From Burkholderia metallica (GTDB taxonomy: Bacteria > Pseudomonadota > Gammaproteobacteria > Burkholderiales > Burkholderiaceae), in NCBI RefSeq assembly GCF_902832845.1, contig NZ_CADFDB010000005.1:186001-250000 (forward strand): DNA of 64,000 nt. The letters are read 5' to 3'. The notes below the pieces were generated by a model. That model did not search any database. It saw nothing but the letters and a program-made list of their open reading frames with translations, and was not told the origin of the DNA. Position 1 is the first letter of the stretch. Every line of letters begins with the position of its first letter. Made by a program: the position numbers and the translations under genes. Shown here in pieces: positions 19,834 to 31,870 of the stretch.

Positions 19834-21210
19834 GTGGCCAAACAGAAAACCGTCTACGTCTGCAGCGAGTGCGGCGGGCAAACCCCGAAGTGGCAGGGCC
19901 AGTGCCCGTCGTGCCAGGCCTGGAACACGCTGGTCGAATCGGCAGCCGAGACGCCGTCGGCCCACCGTTTCCAGTCGCTCGCGAAGCGGGCGCCCGTCCA
20001 GCGGCTCGCCGACATCGAAGCGGCCGACGTGCCGCGTTTCTCGACCGGCATCGGCGAGTTCGACCGCGTGCTCGGCGGCGGGCTGGTTCCCGGCGGCGTC
20101 GTGCTGATCGGCGGCGACCCGGGCATCGGCAAGTCGACGCTGCTGCTGCAGTCGCTCGCGGACATCGCGAACGAGCGGCGCGCACTCTATATCAGCGGCG
20201 AGGAATCGGCCGCGCAGATCGCGTTGCGTGCGCAACGGCTCGCGCTGCTCGACGGCGGCACGCCGGCGGCGGAGTTGAAGCTGCTCGCCGAGATCCAGCT
20301 CGAAAAGATCCAGGCCGCGATCGACGCGGAACGGCCGGACGTGGCCGTCGTCGACTCGATTCAGACCGTCTATTCGGAGGCGCTCACCTCGGCGCCGGGT
20401 TCCGTCGCTCAGGTGCGCGAGTGCGCGGCGCAGCTCACGCGCATCGCGAAGCAGTCGGGCACCGCGATCATCATGGTCGGGCACGTGACGAAGGAGGGCA
20501 ACCTGGCCGGCCCGCGCGTGCTCGAACACATCGTCGACACGGTGCTGTATTTCGAAGGCGATACGCATTCGTCGTTCCGGCTCGTGCGTGCGTTCAAGAA
20601 CCGTTTCGGTGCGGTCAACGAACTCGGCGTGTTCGCGATGACCGAGCGCGGGTTGCGCGGCGTCGCGAATCCGTCCGCGCTGTTCCTGTCGCAGCACGAG
20701 CAGGTGGTGCCCGGATCGTGCGTGCTTGTCACGCAGGAAGGCACGCGCCCGCTGCTCGTCGAAGTCCAGGCGCTCGTCGATACGGCGCACGTGCCGAACC
20801 CGCGCCGGCTCGCGGTCGGCCTCGAGCAGAACCGGCTCGCGATGCTGCTCGCGGTGCTGCACCGCCACGCGGGCATCGCGTGCTTCGACCAGGACGTGTT
20901 CCTCAATGCGGTGGGCGGCGTGAAGATCACCGAGCCGGCCGCCGACCTCGCGGTACTGCTCGCGATCCATTCGTCGATGCGCAACAAGGCGTTGCCGAAG
21001 GGGCTGATCGTGTTCGGCGAGGTGGGGCTGGCGGGCGAGATCCGCCCGTCCCCGCGCGGGCAGGAACGGCTGCGCGAGGCGGCGAAGCTCGGTTTCACGG
21101 CCGCGCTGATCCCGAAGGCGAATGCGCCGAAGCAGCCGATCGAAGGGCTGAACGTGATGGCCGTCGACCGGCTCGAGCAGGCGATCGACCGCGTGCGCGA
21201 TCTCGAGTGA
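19834..21210 (+). CDS. radA: DNA repair protein RadA
   Basis: A RecA-like DnaB-type helicase that aids branch migration in recombination. It is 458 residues from a GTG start. The N-terminal zinc finger has C10, C13, C24 and C27. The Walker A is GGDPGIGKST near 92-101, the RadA-specific KNRFG motif occurs as RAFKNRFGAVNELGVF, and the C-terminal third is a Lon-protease-like domain. The GTG at 19834 is chosen because it gives the family N-terminus (AKQKTVYVCSEC) with AAGGGCG upstream; the open frame extends far back only by overlapping alr. It is probably co-transcribed with alr. Confidence 0.95.
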   Translation: MAKQKTVYVCSECGGQTPKWQGQCPSCQAWNTLVESAAETPSAHRFQSLAKRAPVQRLADIEAADVPRFSTGIGEFDRVLGGGLVPGGVVLIGGDPGIGKSTLLLQSLADIANERRALYISGEESAAQIALRAQRLALLDGGTPAAELKLLAEIQLEKIQAAIDAERPDVAVVDSIQTVYSEALTSAPGSVAQVRECAAQLTRIAKQSGTAIIMVGHVTKEGNLAGPRVLEHIVDTVLYFEGDTHSSFRLVRAFKNRFGAVNELGVFAMTERGLRGVANPSALFLSQHEQVVPGSCVLVTQEGTRPLLVEVQALVDTAHVPNPRRLAVGLEQNRLAMLLAVLHRHAGIACFDQDVFLNAVGGVKITEPAADLAVLLAIHSSMRNKALPKGLIVFGEVGLAGEIRPSPRGQERLREAAKLGFTAALIPKANAPKQPIEGLNVMAVDRLEQAIDRVRDLE

Positions 21211-21356
21211 CCGGCCCGGCAGGCATGAGGGCCGGGCCTGCCGCCGATCTGTCGCGTAATTCGTTGTAAAGAATATGTAGGCTGATGTAACCCGCCGGAC
21301 ATCGCTTTTCCCTATCCTTGGCCGGATTGTCGAACCGCGCAATGCGAAGGGATCCT

Positions 21357-21623
21357 ATGTTGAAATCATATCGGGCAGCGCCGAGCGGACGCCTTTACAA
21401 CCTGCGTGGCTGCCGCGTGTCGGAGCCGATTCGCCAACCTTGGGGCGGCGGATGCCGGATCGTCGAATGGATCGACGACGAGGGGCGCCTCGCGCGCAAG
21501 GTCGTGTCCGAGGACGTGACGGAAGCGGAGGTCGCCGCGGCGATCCGGCGGCCGACCGAAGGGCGCCGGTACCTGATGGGCGACGACGAGCAGATGCCTC
21601 GCGACACGTTGCCGCGCCGCTGA
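21357..21623 (+). CDS. Small conserved protein, DUF2866-like
   Basis: An 88-residue soluble protein of unknown function that I think matches the DUF2866 family known from Burkholderia and relatives. Visible features are a basic start (MLKSYRAAPSGRLYNLRGC), a central Gly-rich turn (QPWGGGCRIVEW), and an acidic/charged end. There is no signal peptide, membrane helix or metal motif. GAAGGGA before the ATG at 21357 fixes the start; the frame opens 13 codons earlier without a site. It has its own 146-base upstream gap, with a weak TTGTAA/TGTAAC pair at 21264-21291, and a GC-rich hairpin downstream. Confidence 0.75.
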   Translation: MLKSYRAAPSGRLYNLRGCRVSEPIRQPWGGGCRIVEWIDDEGRLARKVVSEDVTEAEVAAAIRRPTEGRRYLMGDDEQMPRDTLPRR

Positions 21624-21677
21624 GCCGGCAAAGTCGGCGAGCGATCGGTGAATCGAATGTCGGTGGAGTGAATGAAC

Positions 21678-21703
21678 AGGCCGGGCCCACGCGCCCGGCC
21701 TTG
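21678..21703 (+). terminator. GC-rich hairpin, probable terminator
   Basis: AGGCCGGGC (21678-21686) and GCCCGGCCT (21693-21701) form a 9-bp stem with a 6-base loop. Only a short T-containing tail follows (TTGTC), so termination strength is uncertain. It is placed 54 bases after the small DUF2866-like gene. Confidence 0.5.
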
Positions 21704-21807
21704 TCGTATCCGCGCCCGTTCAGCGCCGGATGGATCGTCGAGGCGCCGTGGATGTCAGGACCCGCGGCGACGCCGAGGCAACCGGCCCGCCGGGCTGGCA
21801 GGCGTAG

Positions 21808-21839
21808 CGACGTATCGATGTACCGACGTGTCGATGTAT
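21808..21839. repeat. Two tandem 16-bp units
   Basis: Units at 21808-21823 and 21824-21839 follow the pattern CGACGTRTCGATGTAY and differ at two positions. They lie 25 bases past the end of the ABC-F gene, in the only stretch of this intergenic region that is not GC-rich. Function unknown. Confidence 0.6.
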
Positions 21840-21864
21840 CGGCCGGCGACGCCGCGGACGGCGT

Positions 21865-23796
21865 TCAGCCGATCTGCTCGAGTTCTTCCTGCGCCGCGAG
21901 CCAGTCGGCCTCGACCGTTTCGAGACGCGTGTTGACGTCGCCGAGCTTGCGGATCGCGTCGGTCAGCGCCGTCTTTTGCTCGGCTTCGTAGCTCGCCGGA
22001 TCGGCGACGAATGCGTCGAGGCGCGCCTTCTCCGCGTGCAGCGTCTCCATTTCCTTTTCGAGCTTCGTGATGCGCGTCTGCAGCGGCTTTTTCAGCACCG
22101 ACAGGCGCTGCCGCTCCTCGGCCGCCTGACGCTTCTGGTCCTTGCGGTTGGCCGCGGCACCCGCGCCCGGCGACGCCGCGCTGTCGGCCTTCGCGGCCGC
22201 GCGCTGCTCGGCCGCGTGCTGCAGCAGCCAGTCGCGGTAGTCGTCGAGGTCGCCGTCGAACGGCTGCAGCCGGTGCTTCGCGACCAGCATGAACTGGTCG
22301 GTCGTCGCGCGCAGCAGATGCCGATCGTGCGACACGAGGATCAGCGTGCCCTCGAACTGCGCGAGCGCCATCGTCAGTGCATGGCGCGTTTCGAGGTCGA
22401 GGTGGTTGGTCGGTTCGTCGAGCAGCAGCAGATTCGGCTTCTGCCAGATGATCAGCGCGAGCGCGAGGCGTGCCTTTTCGCCGCCGGAGAACGGCCCGAC
22501 CGGGCTGGTCGCCATGTCGCCCGAGAAGTTGAAGCCGCCGAGAAAGTCGCGCAGTTCCTGTTCGCGGGTGTCGGGCGCGAGCCGCGCCAGATGCGCGAGC
22601 GGCGAATCGTCCTCGCGCAGCGTTTCGAGCTGGTGCTGCGCGAAATAGCCGATCGTCAGCCCCTTGCCGTCGCGCACGTGCCCCGACAGCGGCGCGAGCG
22701 TGCCGGCCAGCGTCTTGATCAGCGTCGACTTGCCCTGGCCGTTCGCGCCGAGCAGGCCGATGCGCTGGCCGTTCTGGATCGACAGCGCGACGCGCTCGAC
22801 GATCGGGATTTCCGCGCCGTCGTCGGCGTGGTAGCCGCAGCGGACGTCTTCCATCACCATCATCGGATTCGGCGCGGCATCGGGCGTGCGGAATTCGAAC
22901 GTGAACGGCGACGCGATGTGCGCGGGCGCGATCAGCTCCATCTTCTCGAGCGCCTTCATCCGGCTCTGCGCCTGCTTGGCCTTGGTCGCCTTGGCCTTGA
23001 AGCGGTCGACGAAGCTCTGCAGGTGCTCGATCGTCTTCTGCTGCTTCTCGTACGCGCTTTGCTGCAGCGCCAGTTGCTGCGCGCGCAGCACTTCGAACTG
23101 CGAGTAGTTGCCGCCGTAACGCTTCACCTGGCGGTTTTCCAGATGCAGCGTGACGTTGCAGATCGAATCGAGGAATTCGCGATCGTGCGAAATCACGACG
23201 AGCGTGCCGGGGTAGCGGTGCAGCCAGTCTTCGAGCCAGACGATCGCGTCGAGGTCGAGGTGGTTGGTCGGTTCGTCGAGCAGCAGCAGGTCGGAGCGGC
23301 ACATCAGCGCCTGCGCGAGATTCAGGCGCATGCGCCAGCCGCCGGAGAAGCTCGCGACGGATTCGCGGGTTTGCGCGAGCGTGAAGCCGAGGCCGAGCAG
23401 CAGCGCCTCGGCGCGGGCCGGCGCGGTGTAGCCGTCGGCATCGGCGAACGCCGCGTGCGCGTCGGCTTCGGCAGCGCCGTCATGCGCGGCGGAAGCGGCG
23501 GCGATGCGCGCTTCGATCTCGCGCAGCGCGGCGTCGCCGTCGAGCGTGTAGTCGAGCGCGGAACGATCGACGGCAGGCGTTTCCTGCGACACGTGGGCGA
23601 TCCGCCACGACGGCGGCATCGAGAAATCGCCGCCGTCGGAGTGCAGCTCGCCGCGCAGGACCGAGAAGAGCGTCGACTTGCCGGCGCCGTTCGCGCCGAT
23701 CAGGCCGGCTTTCTCGCCGGGATTGAGCACGAACGAGGTCGACTCGAACAGCGGCTTGGTGCCGCGCGCAAGGCTGAACTGATTGAAACGGATCAC
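21865..23796 (-). CDS. ABC-F ATPase (YheS-type)
   Basis: A 643-residue soluble protein with two ABC domains and no membrane part. The first Walker A is at 34-41 (GANGAGKS) with signature FSGGWRMRLNLAQAL and LLLLDEPTNHLDLDAIVWLE. A charged linker follows (the P-site tRNA-interaction motif region near 240-290), then the second Walker A (GANGQGKST) with signature FSGGEKARLALALI. A C-terminal coiled coil (about 540-643) completes it. The start MIRFNQFSLARG and the length fit YheS more than EttA or Uup. ABC-F proteins act on the ribosome; which arrest or stress this one relieves is not visible. It diverges from the peroxidase gene. Confidence 0.92.
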   Translation of the reverse strand: MIRFNQFSLARGTKPLFESTSFVLNPGEKAGLIGANGAGKSTLFSVLRGELHSDGGDFSMPPSWRIAHVSQETPAVDRSALDYTLDGDAALREIEARIAAASAAHDGAAEADAHAAFADADGYTAPARAEALLLGLGFTLAQTRESVASFSGGWRMRLNLAQALMCRSDLLLLDEPTNHLDLDAIVWLEDWLHRYPGTLVVISHDREFLDSICNVTLHLENRQVKRYGGNYSQFEVLRAQQLALQQSAYEKQQKTIEHLQSFVDRFKAKATKAKQAQSRMKALEKMELIAPAHIASPFTFEFRTPDAAPNPMMVMEDVRCGYHADDGAEIPIVERVALSIQNGQRIGLLGANGQGKSTLIKTLAGTLAPLSGHVRDGKGLTIGYFAQHQLETLREDDSPLAHLARLAPDTREQELRDFLGGFNFSGDMATSPVGPFSGGEKARLALALIIWQKPNLLLLDEPTNHLDLETRHALTMALAQFEGTLILVSHDRHLLRATTDQFMLVAKHRLQPFDGDLDDYRDWLLQHAAEQRAAAKADSAASPGAGAAANRKDQKRQAAEERQRLSVLKKPLQTRITKLEKEMETLHAEKARLDAFVADPASYEAEQKTALTDAIRKLGDVNTRLETVEADWLAAQEELEQIG

Positions 23797-23932
23797 GGCG
23801 GAAATGACTGGCCAAAACCGCTATTCTAGACTGCGCGCCGCCTGCGCCGGCCATTGGCCGTTCGGCGGATGTCGCGACGGGGCAATTTCGCCTAGACTCC
23901 ACGTCGATCCGGTTTCGTAAAAGGAGTGCCCG

Positions 23933-24412
23933 ATGTCCACCCTGTATTCGTTCAGCGCAGAGACGCTCGCCGGCGCGCCGGTTTCGCTCGACGCCTATCG
24001 CGGCAAGGTGCTGCTGATCGTCAACACCGCGAGCGAGTGCGGTTTCACCCCGCAGTACGCGGGCCTGCAGAAGCTGTACGACCAGCACGCGGCGCGCGGT
24101 TTCTACGTGCTCGGCTTTCCGTGCAACCAGTTCGGCAGGCAGGAGCCGGGCGACGCCGCGCAGATCGGCGCGTTCTGCGAACGCAATTACGGCGTCACGT
24201 TCCCGATGTTCGCGAAGATCGACGTGAAGGGCGACCACGCGCATCCGCTGTATCGCTACCTGACCGACGAAGCCCCCGGCATTCTCGGCCTGAAGGCGAT
24301 CAAGTGGAATTTCACGAAATTCCTGATCGATCGCGACGGGCGCATCGTCAAGCGCTACGCGCCGTCGACCAAGCCGGAGGAAATCGCCGCGGATATCGAC
24401 AAACTGCTGTGA
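23933..24412 (+). CDS. Glutathione peroxidase (cysteine type)
   Basis: Reduces peroxides, in bacteria mostly with thioredoxin or glutathione as donor. It is 159 residues, thioredoxin fold. The catalytic set is C36 in NTASECGFTPQY, Q66 in GFPCNQFG, and W125-N126 in KWNFTKFL. There is a cysteine instead of selenocysteine. An AAGGAG lies 6 bases before the ATG. It is a single gene, diverging from the ABC-F gene and converging with cls. Proteins like this are annotated as BtuE/BsaA/Gpx; the physiological reductant is not shown. Confidence 0.93.
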   Translation: MSTLYSFSAETLAGAPVSLDAYRGKVLLIVNTASECGFTPQYAGLQKLYDQHAARGFYVLGFPCNQFGRQEPGDAAQIGAFCERNYGVTFPMFAKIDVKGDHAHPLYRYLTDEAPGILGLKAIKWNFTKFLIDRDGRIVKRYAPSTKPEEIAADIDKLL

Positions 24413-24455
24413 CGGCGTCGGCGGCGATGCAGGCGCATGCACGCCGCCGCGGCCG

Positions 24456-25895
24456 TCAGAGGATCGGTGCGAACAGCCGCGCGACGTGCATCGCGATGCG
24501 CCGCCACGCGGCTGCCCGCCGGTATTCGTTTGCATCGACTTCGTACGCCTGCGCGAAATCGGCGTCGAGCATCGTCTCGACTTCGTCGGCGAAGGTCCGG
24601 TCGACGGTCAGCACCATGATCTCGAAATTGAGGCGGAACGAGCGGTTGTCGAGGTTCGCGCTGCCGATCGCCGCCGCGATGCGGTCGATCAGCACGACCT
24701 TCTGGTGCAGGAAGCCGGGCCGGTAGCGGAACACCTTGACGCCCGCGTCGACCAGGTCGCGCGCGTACAGCTTCGACGCTTCGAACACCACGTAGTGATC
24801 GCGCCGGCTCGGGATCAGGATGCGCACGTCGACGCCGCGCATCACGGCGAGCTTCAGCGCGGCGATCACGGCTTCGTCGGGGACGAGGTACGGCGTGGTG
24901 ATCCAGACCCGCTCGCGCGCGGCATTGATCGCCTCGACGAAGAACAGCGAGCCCGTCTCCTGCTTGTCGGCCGGCCCCATCGGCACCGCGAGGCAATGCA
25001 TGTGGTCGCCGGGCTGCGCGGGCGGCGGCATCGCGAGCGGCGGCAGCCGCTGCGTGGCCCAGTGCCAGTCTTCGGCGAACACGTACTGGATGCTCGCGAC
25101 CACCGGGCCGCGGATCTCGATGTGCGTGTCGCGCCACGGCGACAGCCGCCGGTTCGCACCGAGATACTCGACGCCGACGTTGTGGCCGCCGACGAACGCG
25201 CGATTGCCGTCGACGACGACGATCTTGCGGTGGTTGCGGAAGTTGAGCTGGAAGCGGTTGACGAACTTCCGGTTGGTCGCGAACGGATGAACCTCGACGC
25301 CGCCCCGGCGCAGCGTGTCGACATAGCTGCGCGGCAGGTCGAAGCTGCCGATGCTGTCGTACAGCAGGCAGCAGCGCACGCCGGCTGCCGCGCGCGCGAG
25401 CAGCGAGTCGCGCAGCATCCGGCCGAGCGCATCGTCCCGCACGATGAAGAACTGCACCACCACGTAGTCGCGCGCGGCGTCGATGGCCGCCAGGATCGCC
25501 GAGAACGTCGCGTCGCCGTTCACGAGCGTGCGGACCGAATTGCCGCCGAGGAACGGCATCCCGCCGAGCCGCGTGAGCGCGAGCACGGCGGCCTGGCCGA
25601 TCGCGTCGGCGGCCGGCCCGTCGGTCGCGTCGGTACTGAGCCACGGCGAGCGCGGTGTGTGCATGCGCAACATTTCCAGCTCGTGACGCCGGGCGTCGAC
25701 GTAGCCGGAGAACTTGCTGCGGCCGAGGAACAGGTACGGAACGAGCGTGAGATACGGCATGGCCGCGAGCGAGACGGCCCACGCGATCGCGCCTTGCGAC
25801 GTGCGCGTGTTCAGGATCGCGTGGCATGCCGCGACGATCCCGAGCACATGGATGGTCAGGATCAGGGTGCCGAGATGTAGCCAGTCGAGGGTCAT
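24456..25895 (-). CDS. cls: Cardiolipin synthase
   Basis: Joins two phosphatidylglycerols into cardiolipin at the inner membrane. It is 479 residues. Two hydrophobic segments at the N-terminus (about 8-28 and 36-56) are followed by two phospholipase D domains. The first HKD motif is HRKIVVVDGNRAFVGG, and the second is HQKVVLIDRIAAAIGSANLD near the C-terminal quarter. Both have the histidine, lysine and aspartate intact. It is transcribed alone, opposite to gpx, and is separated by 108 bases from prmB, which runs in the same direction. Confidence 0.94.
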   Translation of the reverse strand: MTLDWLHLGTLILTIHVLGIVAACHAILNTRTSQGAIAWAVSLAAMPYLTLVPYLFLGRSKFSGYVDARRHELEMLRMHTPRSPWLSTDATDGPAADAIGQAAVLALTRLGGMPFLGGNSVRTLVNGDATFSAILAAIDAARDYVVVQFFIVRDDALGRMLRDSLLARAAAGVRCCLLYDSIGSFDLPRSYVDTLRRGGVEVHPFATNRKFVNRFQLNFRNHRKIVVVDGNRAFVGGHNVGVEYLGANRRLSPWRDTHIEIRGPVVASIQYVFAEDWHWATQRLPPLAMPPPAQPGDHMHCLAVPMGPADKQETGSLFFVEAINAARERVWITTPYLVPDEAVIAALKLAVMRGVDVRILIPSRRDHYVVFEASKLYARDLVDAGVKVFRYRPGFLHQKVVLIDRIAAAIGSANLDNRSFRLNFEIMVLTVDRTFADEVETMLDADFAQAYEVDANEYRRAAAWRRIAMHVARLFAPIL

Positions 25896-26003
25896 GAGCG
25901 CGTGACGGACTCCTGAGGTCGCGCGGCCGGGCGGCCGCCTACGCGCATCTTACCCAACCGTGCGGCGCAACGGTGCGCCGCACGGCGGGCGGGCCGAAGC
26001 GGC

Positions 26004-26912
26004 TCAGCCCTTGCGCGGCAGGTCCGACGCCTGGATCAGGAACACGGCGTCGTCGCCCGCACTGGTGGGCAGCCACGTGAGCTCGAGGCCGCCGAACGCG
26101 GCTTCGACGTTTTCGCGTTCGTTGCCGATCTCGACGACGAGCACGCCGTCGTCATGCAGCCAGCGATGGGCTTCGGCGACGATGCGTCGCACGATGTCCA
26201 TCCCGTCGTCGCCGCCCGCGAGCGCCATCTCCGGCTCGTGCCGGTACTCGGGCGGCAGGGCGGCCATCGACGACGCGTTCACGTACGGCGGGTTCGTCAG
26301 GATCACGTCGTAGCGCGCGCCCGGATCGGTGCGGAAAGCGGGCAGCGGTGCGTACAGGTCGCCGCGATGCAGCGCGATGCGGTCTTCGAGGCCGTATTCG
26401 CGCACGTTGATCTCGGCGACTTCGAGAGCCTTGTCGGACAGGTCGACGGCGTCGATCTCGGCGTTCGGGAACGCGCTCGCCGCGAGGATCGCGAGGCAGC
26501 CGGAGCCCGTGCACAGCTCAAGCACCGCGCCGACCTGCTCGGGATCGGCGACGTACGGCTGCAGCCCGTCGTCGAGCAGTTCGCCGATGAACGAGCGCGG
26601 CACGATCACGCGTTCGTCGACGTAGAAGCGGTGGCCGTGCATCCACGCTTCGTGCGTGAGGTAAGCGGCCGGCACGCGGTCGGTCGCGCGCCGTTCGATC
26701 ACCGCGAGCACCGCCGCGATTTCGTCGGGCAGCAGCCGTGCGTCGAGGAACGGCTCGAGCGTGTCGAGCGGCAGGTCGAGCGTGCGCAGCACGAGGTAGG
26801 CCGCTTCGTCGTACGCATTGTCGGAGCCGTGGCCGAACGCGAGCTTCGCCTTCGAGAAGCGCGTGACCGCGTAGCGCAGCAGGTCGCGAACTGTGGCAAA
26901 AGGTGTCGTCAT
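26004..26912 (-). CDS. prmB: Ribosomal protein uL3 glutamine methyltransferase
   Basis: Methylates the glutamine of ribosomal protein L3. It is 302 residues, with an N-terminal helical region and then a Rossmann methyltransferase: the SAM loop LELCTGSGCLAI at 131-142, the acidic D158 in EIDAVDLSD, and the catalytic NPPY at 207-210. I choose the ATG at 26910-26912, which has GGAG six bases upstream. An ATG at 26922-26924 overlapping the dapE stop would add MEPR. It is the last gene of the dap operon. PrmC is the near relative, but the linkage and N-terminus fit PrmB. Confidence 0.93.
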   Translation of the reverse strand: MTTPFATVRDLLRYAVTRFSKAKLAFGHGSDNAYDEAAYLVLRTLDLPLDTLEPFLDARLLPDEIAAVLAVIERRATDRVPAAYLTHEAWMHGHRFYVDERVIVPRSFIGELLDDGLQPYVADPEQVGAVLELCTGSGCLAILAASAFPNAEIDAVDLSDKALEVAEINVREYGLEDRIALHRGDLYAPLPAFRTDPGARYDVILTNPPYVNASSMAALPPEYRHEPEMALAGGDDGMDIVRRIVAEAHRWLHDDGVLVVEIGNERENVEAAFGGLELTWLPTSAGDDAVFLIQASDLPRKG

Positions 26913-26923
26913 GCGAGGCTCCA

Positions 26924-29356
<2,433 letters not shown>

Positions 29357-29399
29357 GTTCGTTTTCGCAGGAGATGGATGGAATTGATCGGATGGACGA

Positions 29400-30632
29400 T
29401 TACCGCGCGAGAGACCGGCAGAAATCGACGATGCGTTGCGCGCCCTCGACGCATTCGGGGGTGCCCGCGACGAGCGCGATCCGGATGAAATCGCGGCCCG
29501 GATTCGACCCGTGCGCATCGCGCGCGAGGAACGAGCCGGGCAGAACCGTCACATTATAGTCGGCGTACAGGCGGCGGGCGAACTCGGTGTCCGACAGGCC
29601 GGTGCGCGCGACGTTGGCCCACAGGTAGAACGCGGCGTCGGGCAGTTTCACGTCGATCACGTCGGCGAGCATCGGCGTGACCGTATCGAACTTCTGCACG
29701 TACAGCGCGCGGTTCTCGCGCACGTGCGCCTCGTCGTTCCACGCGGCGATGCTCGCGTGCTGCCACACCGGCGACATCGCGGAGCCGTGGTACGTGCGGT
29801 ACAGCAGGAATTGCTTCAGCAGCGCGGCGTCGCCGGCCACGAAGCCCGAGCGCATGCCCGGCACGTTCGAGCGCTTCGACAGGCTCGACAGCATCACGAG
29901 CCGCTCGAAGCCGCGGCCGAGGCGATGCGCGGCCTCGAGGCCGCCGAGCGGCGGCGCCGCTTCGTCGAAGTAGATTTCCGAATAGCACTCGTCGGACGCG
30001 ATCACGAAGCCGTGGCGGTCGGACAGCGCGAACAGCTCGCGCCAGTCGTCGAGCGTCAGCACCGCGCCCGTCGGGTTGCCCGGTGAGCACACGTACAGCA
30101 GCTGCGTGCGGGCCCAGACGTCGTCCGGCACGGCCGCGTAGTCGCACGCGAAGTTGCGGGCCGGGTCGCTGTTCGCGAAATAGGGTTCGGCACCGGCCAG
30201 CAGCGCCGCGCCTTCGTAAATTTGATAGAAAGGATTCGGACAGAGTACGATCGCCTTCTCGCCGTGCGCGCCCGGGCGCGCGTCGATCACGGTCTGCGCG
30301 AGCGAGAACAGCGCCTCGCGCGAGCCCGACACGGGCAGCACCTGCGTGGCCGGATCGATTGCCGGCAGCCCGTAGCGGCGCTCGAGCCAGTGCGCGATCG
30401 ACGTGCGCAGCGCGTCCGAGCCGGCGGTGGCCGGGTACGACGCGAGGCCGTCGAGCGCGGCCACCACGGCGTCGCGGATCAGCGCCGGGGTCGCGTGTTT
30501 GGGCTCGCCGATGCCGAAGCTGATCGGTTTGAGGGCGCCGGCGGGCGTCACGTCCTTGAACAGGGCGCGCAGCTTTTCGAAGGGATAGGGCTGGAGCGAG
30601 TCGAGTCGAGGGTTCACGGGCGAAGCGGCCAT
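29400..30632 (-). CDS. dapC: Succinyldiaminopimelate aminotransferase
   Basis: A class I PLP aminotransferase of 410 residues making N-succinyl-LL-DAP. The PLP lysine lies in [17 protein letters not shown], the phosphate and ring contacts in [12 protein letters not shown] and [13 protein letters not shown], and the substrate arginine in [11 protein letters not shown]. The ATG at 30630-30632 ([13 protein letters not shown]) is used; a GTG at 30615-30617, giving [15 protein letters not shown] directly, is equally credible. It heads the operon dapC-dapD-arsC-like-dapE-prmB. The dapD/dapE genes downstream support DapC over other aminotransferases. Confidence 0.92.
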   Translation of the reverse strand: MAASPVNPRLDSLQPYPFEKLRALFKDVTPAGALKPISFGIGEPKHATPALIRDAVVAALDGLASYPATAGSDALRTSIAHWLERRYGLPAIDPATQVLPVSGSREALFSLAQTVIDARPGAHGEKAIVLCPNPFYQIYEGAALLAGAEPYFANSDPARNFACDYAAVPDDVWARTQLLYVCSPGNPTGAVLTLDDWRELFALSDRHGFVIASDECYSEIYFDEAAPPLGGLEAAHRLGRGFERLVMLSSLSKRSNVPGMRSGFVAGDAALLKQFLLYRTYHGSAMSPVWQHASIAAWNDEAHVRENRALYVQKFDTVTPMLADVIDVKLPDAAFYLWANVARTGLSDTEFARRLYADYNVTVLPGSFLARDAHGSNPGRDFIRIALVAGTPECVEGAQRIVDFCRSLAR

Positions 30633-30789
30633 CGCGGCCGGTTGGAGCGAAAGAAGCGGCGGGCGCGCCGCGCGGCTGCGAACGGGCGCCGGGGGCGCGG
30701 GTCGCAACGGACGATTATAGCGTGATGCAATGCGGTCACGGCCCGCCGGAGCGGCGGCCGGGCCGGTCGAATAAAGGGTATCGAACCAA

Positions 30790-31731
30790 ATGAATAACGC
30801 GGTACGCGGCAGCCTGCCGACGCTGGCCATCCTGATCGGCGCATCGGTATGGGGCCTGATCTGGTATCCGCTGCGGATCCTCGCGTCGCTCGGCGTGACG
30901 GGCACGCTGGCGAGCGCGCTGACGAGCCTCGTCGCGTTCGTGTTCGTGATCGTCGCGCGGCACCGCACGATCGCGACGCTGCGCTGGCACTGGGTGCTGC
31001 CGGGCATCGCGGTGACGGCCGGCGTGACGAACCTCGGGTTCGTATGGGGCACGATTCACGGCGAGGTGCTGCGCGTGATGCTGCTGTTCTATCTGACCCC
31101 CGCATGGACCGCGATCTACGCGCACTTCCTGCTGCGCGAGCGGCTGACCTGGGCCGGCGCGGGGCTCGCGGCGCTGTCGATCGGCGGCGCGATGCTGATG
31201 CTGTGGTCGCCGGCGCTCGGCCTGCCGCTGCCGGCCAGCCCGGCCGAATGGGCCGGCCTCGCGGCCGGGTTGAGCTTCGCGATGAGCAACGTGCTGGTGA
31301 TCAAGGCGAGCCGCGAGCTACCCGAGATGCGCGCGGAGATGCGCACCGCGACGCTGTTCGGCGGCGCGGCCGTGTTCGGCGCGATCGCGTCGCTGTTCGA
31401 GGGGATCCCGGCCGCGCCGGCTGGCGGCCAGCTTGGCATCGCCGCGCTGATCATCGTCGCGATCGGCGTGACGATGGCGTCGAACAACCTGCTCGTCCAA
31501 TACGGGCTGGCGCGCGTGCCGGCCAACCGCGCGTCGATCATCATGCTGTTCGAGATCGTGATCACCGCGCTGTCGGCGTGGGTGTTCGCGAACGAACTGC
31601 CGAGCGCGCGCGAGTGGGCGGGCGGCGCGTGCATCGTGCTGGCGACGCTGCTGTCGAGCCGGGTCCATCGTGCCGCGCCGGCACCGGGCAAACCCGGCGA
31701 CGGTCGGGACGGCGCGCGCGCGATGGTATGA
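30790..31731 (+). CDS. EamA/DMT-family transporter
   Basis: A 313-residue inner-membrane protein made of two EamA repeats, with about ten hydrophobic helices from LAILIGASVWGLIWYPLRIL to WAGGACIVLATLLSSRV. The ends of the two halves each carry the small-residue helices typical of drug/metabolite exporters. The C-terminal tail is short, basic and Pro/Gly-rich. Substrates in this family range from amino acids to nucleotides and cannot be read from sequence. It diverges from dapC (157 bases) and is followed by smc in the same direction. The gap of 139 bases includes the probable smc leader. Confidence 0.88.
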   Translation: MNNAVRGSLPTLAILIGASVWGLIWYPLRILASLGVTGTLASALTSLVAFVFVIVARHRTIATLRWHWVLPGIAVTAGVTNLGFVWGTIHGEVLRVMLLFYLTPAWTAIYAHFLLRERLTWAGAGLAALSIGGAMLMLWSPALGLPLPASPAEWAGLAAGLSFAMSNVLVIKASRELPEMRAEMRTATLFGGAAVFGAIASLFEGIPAAPAGGQLGIAALIIVAIGVTMASNNLLVQYGLARVPANRASIIMLFEIVITALSAWVFANELPSAREWAGGACIVLATLLSSRVHRAAPAPGKPGDGRDGARAMV

Positions 31732-31870
31732 TGGAAGCCGTTTGCGGGGCCCAACGCTGAATGCGCGCGGCCCCGCTTTTGAATTCCGGAGCGCGTCGCG
31801 CGCAGGGGCCTTCTGGCCTCGCGCGGTGCGGCTCCGTCCGTTTCACACCTTCTTCACATCCGATACCGCC

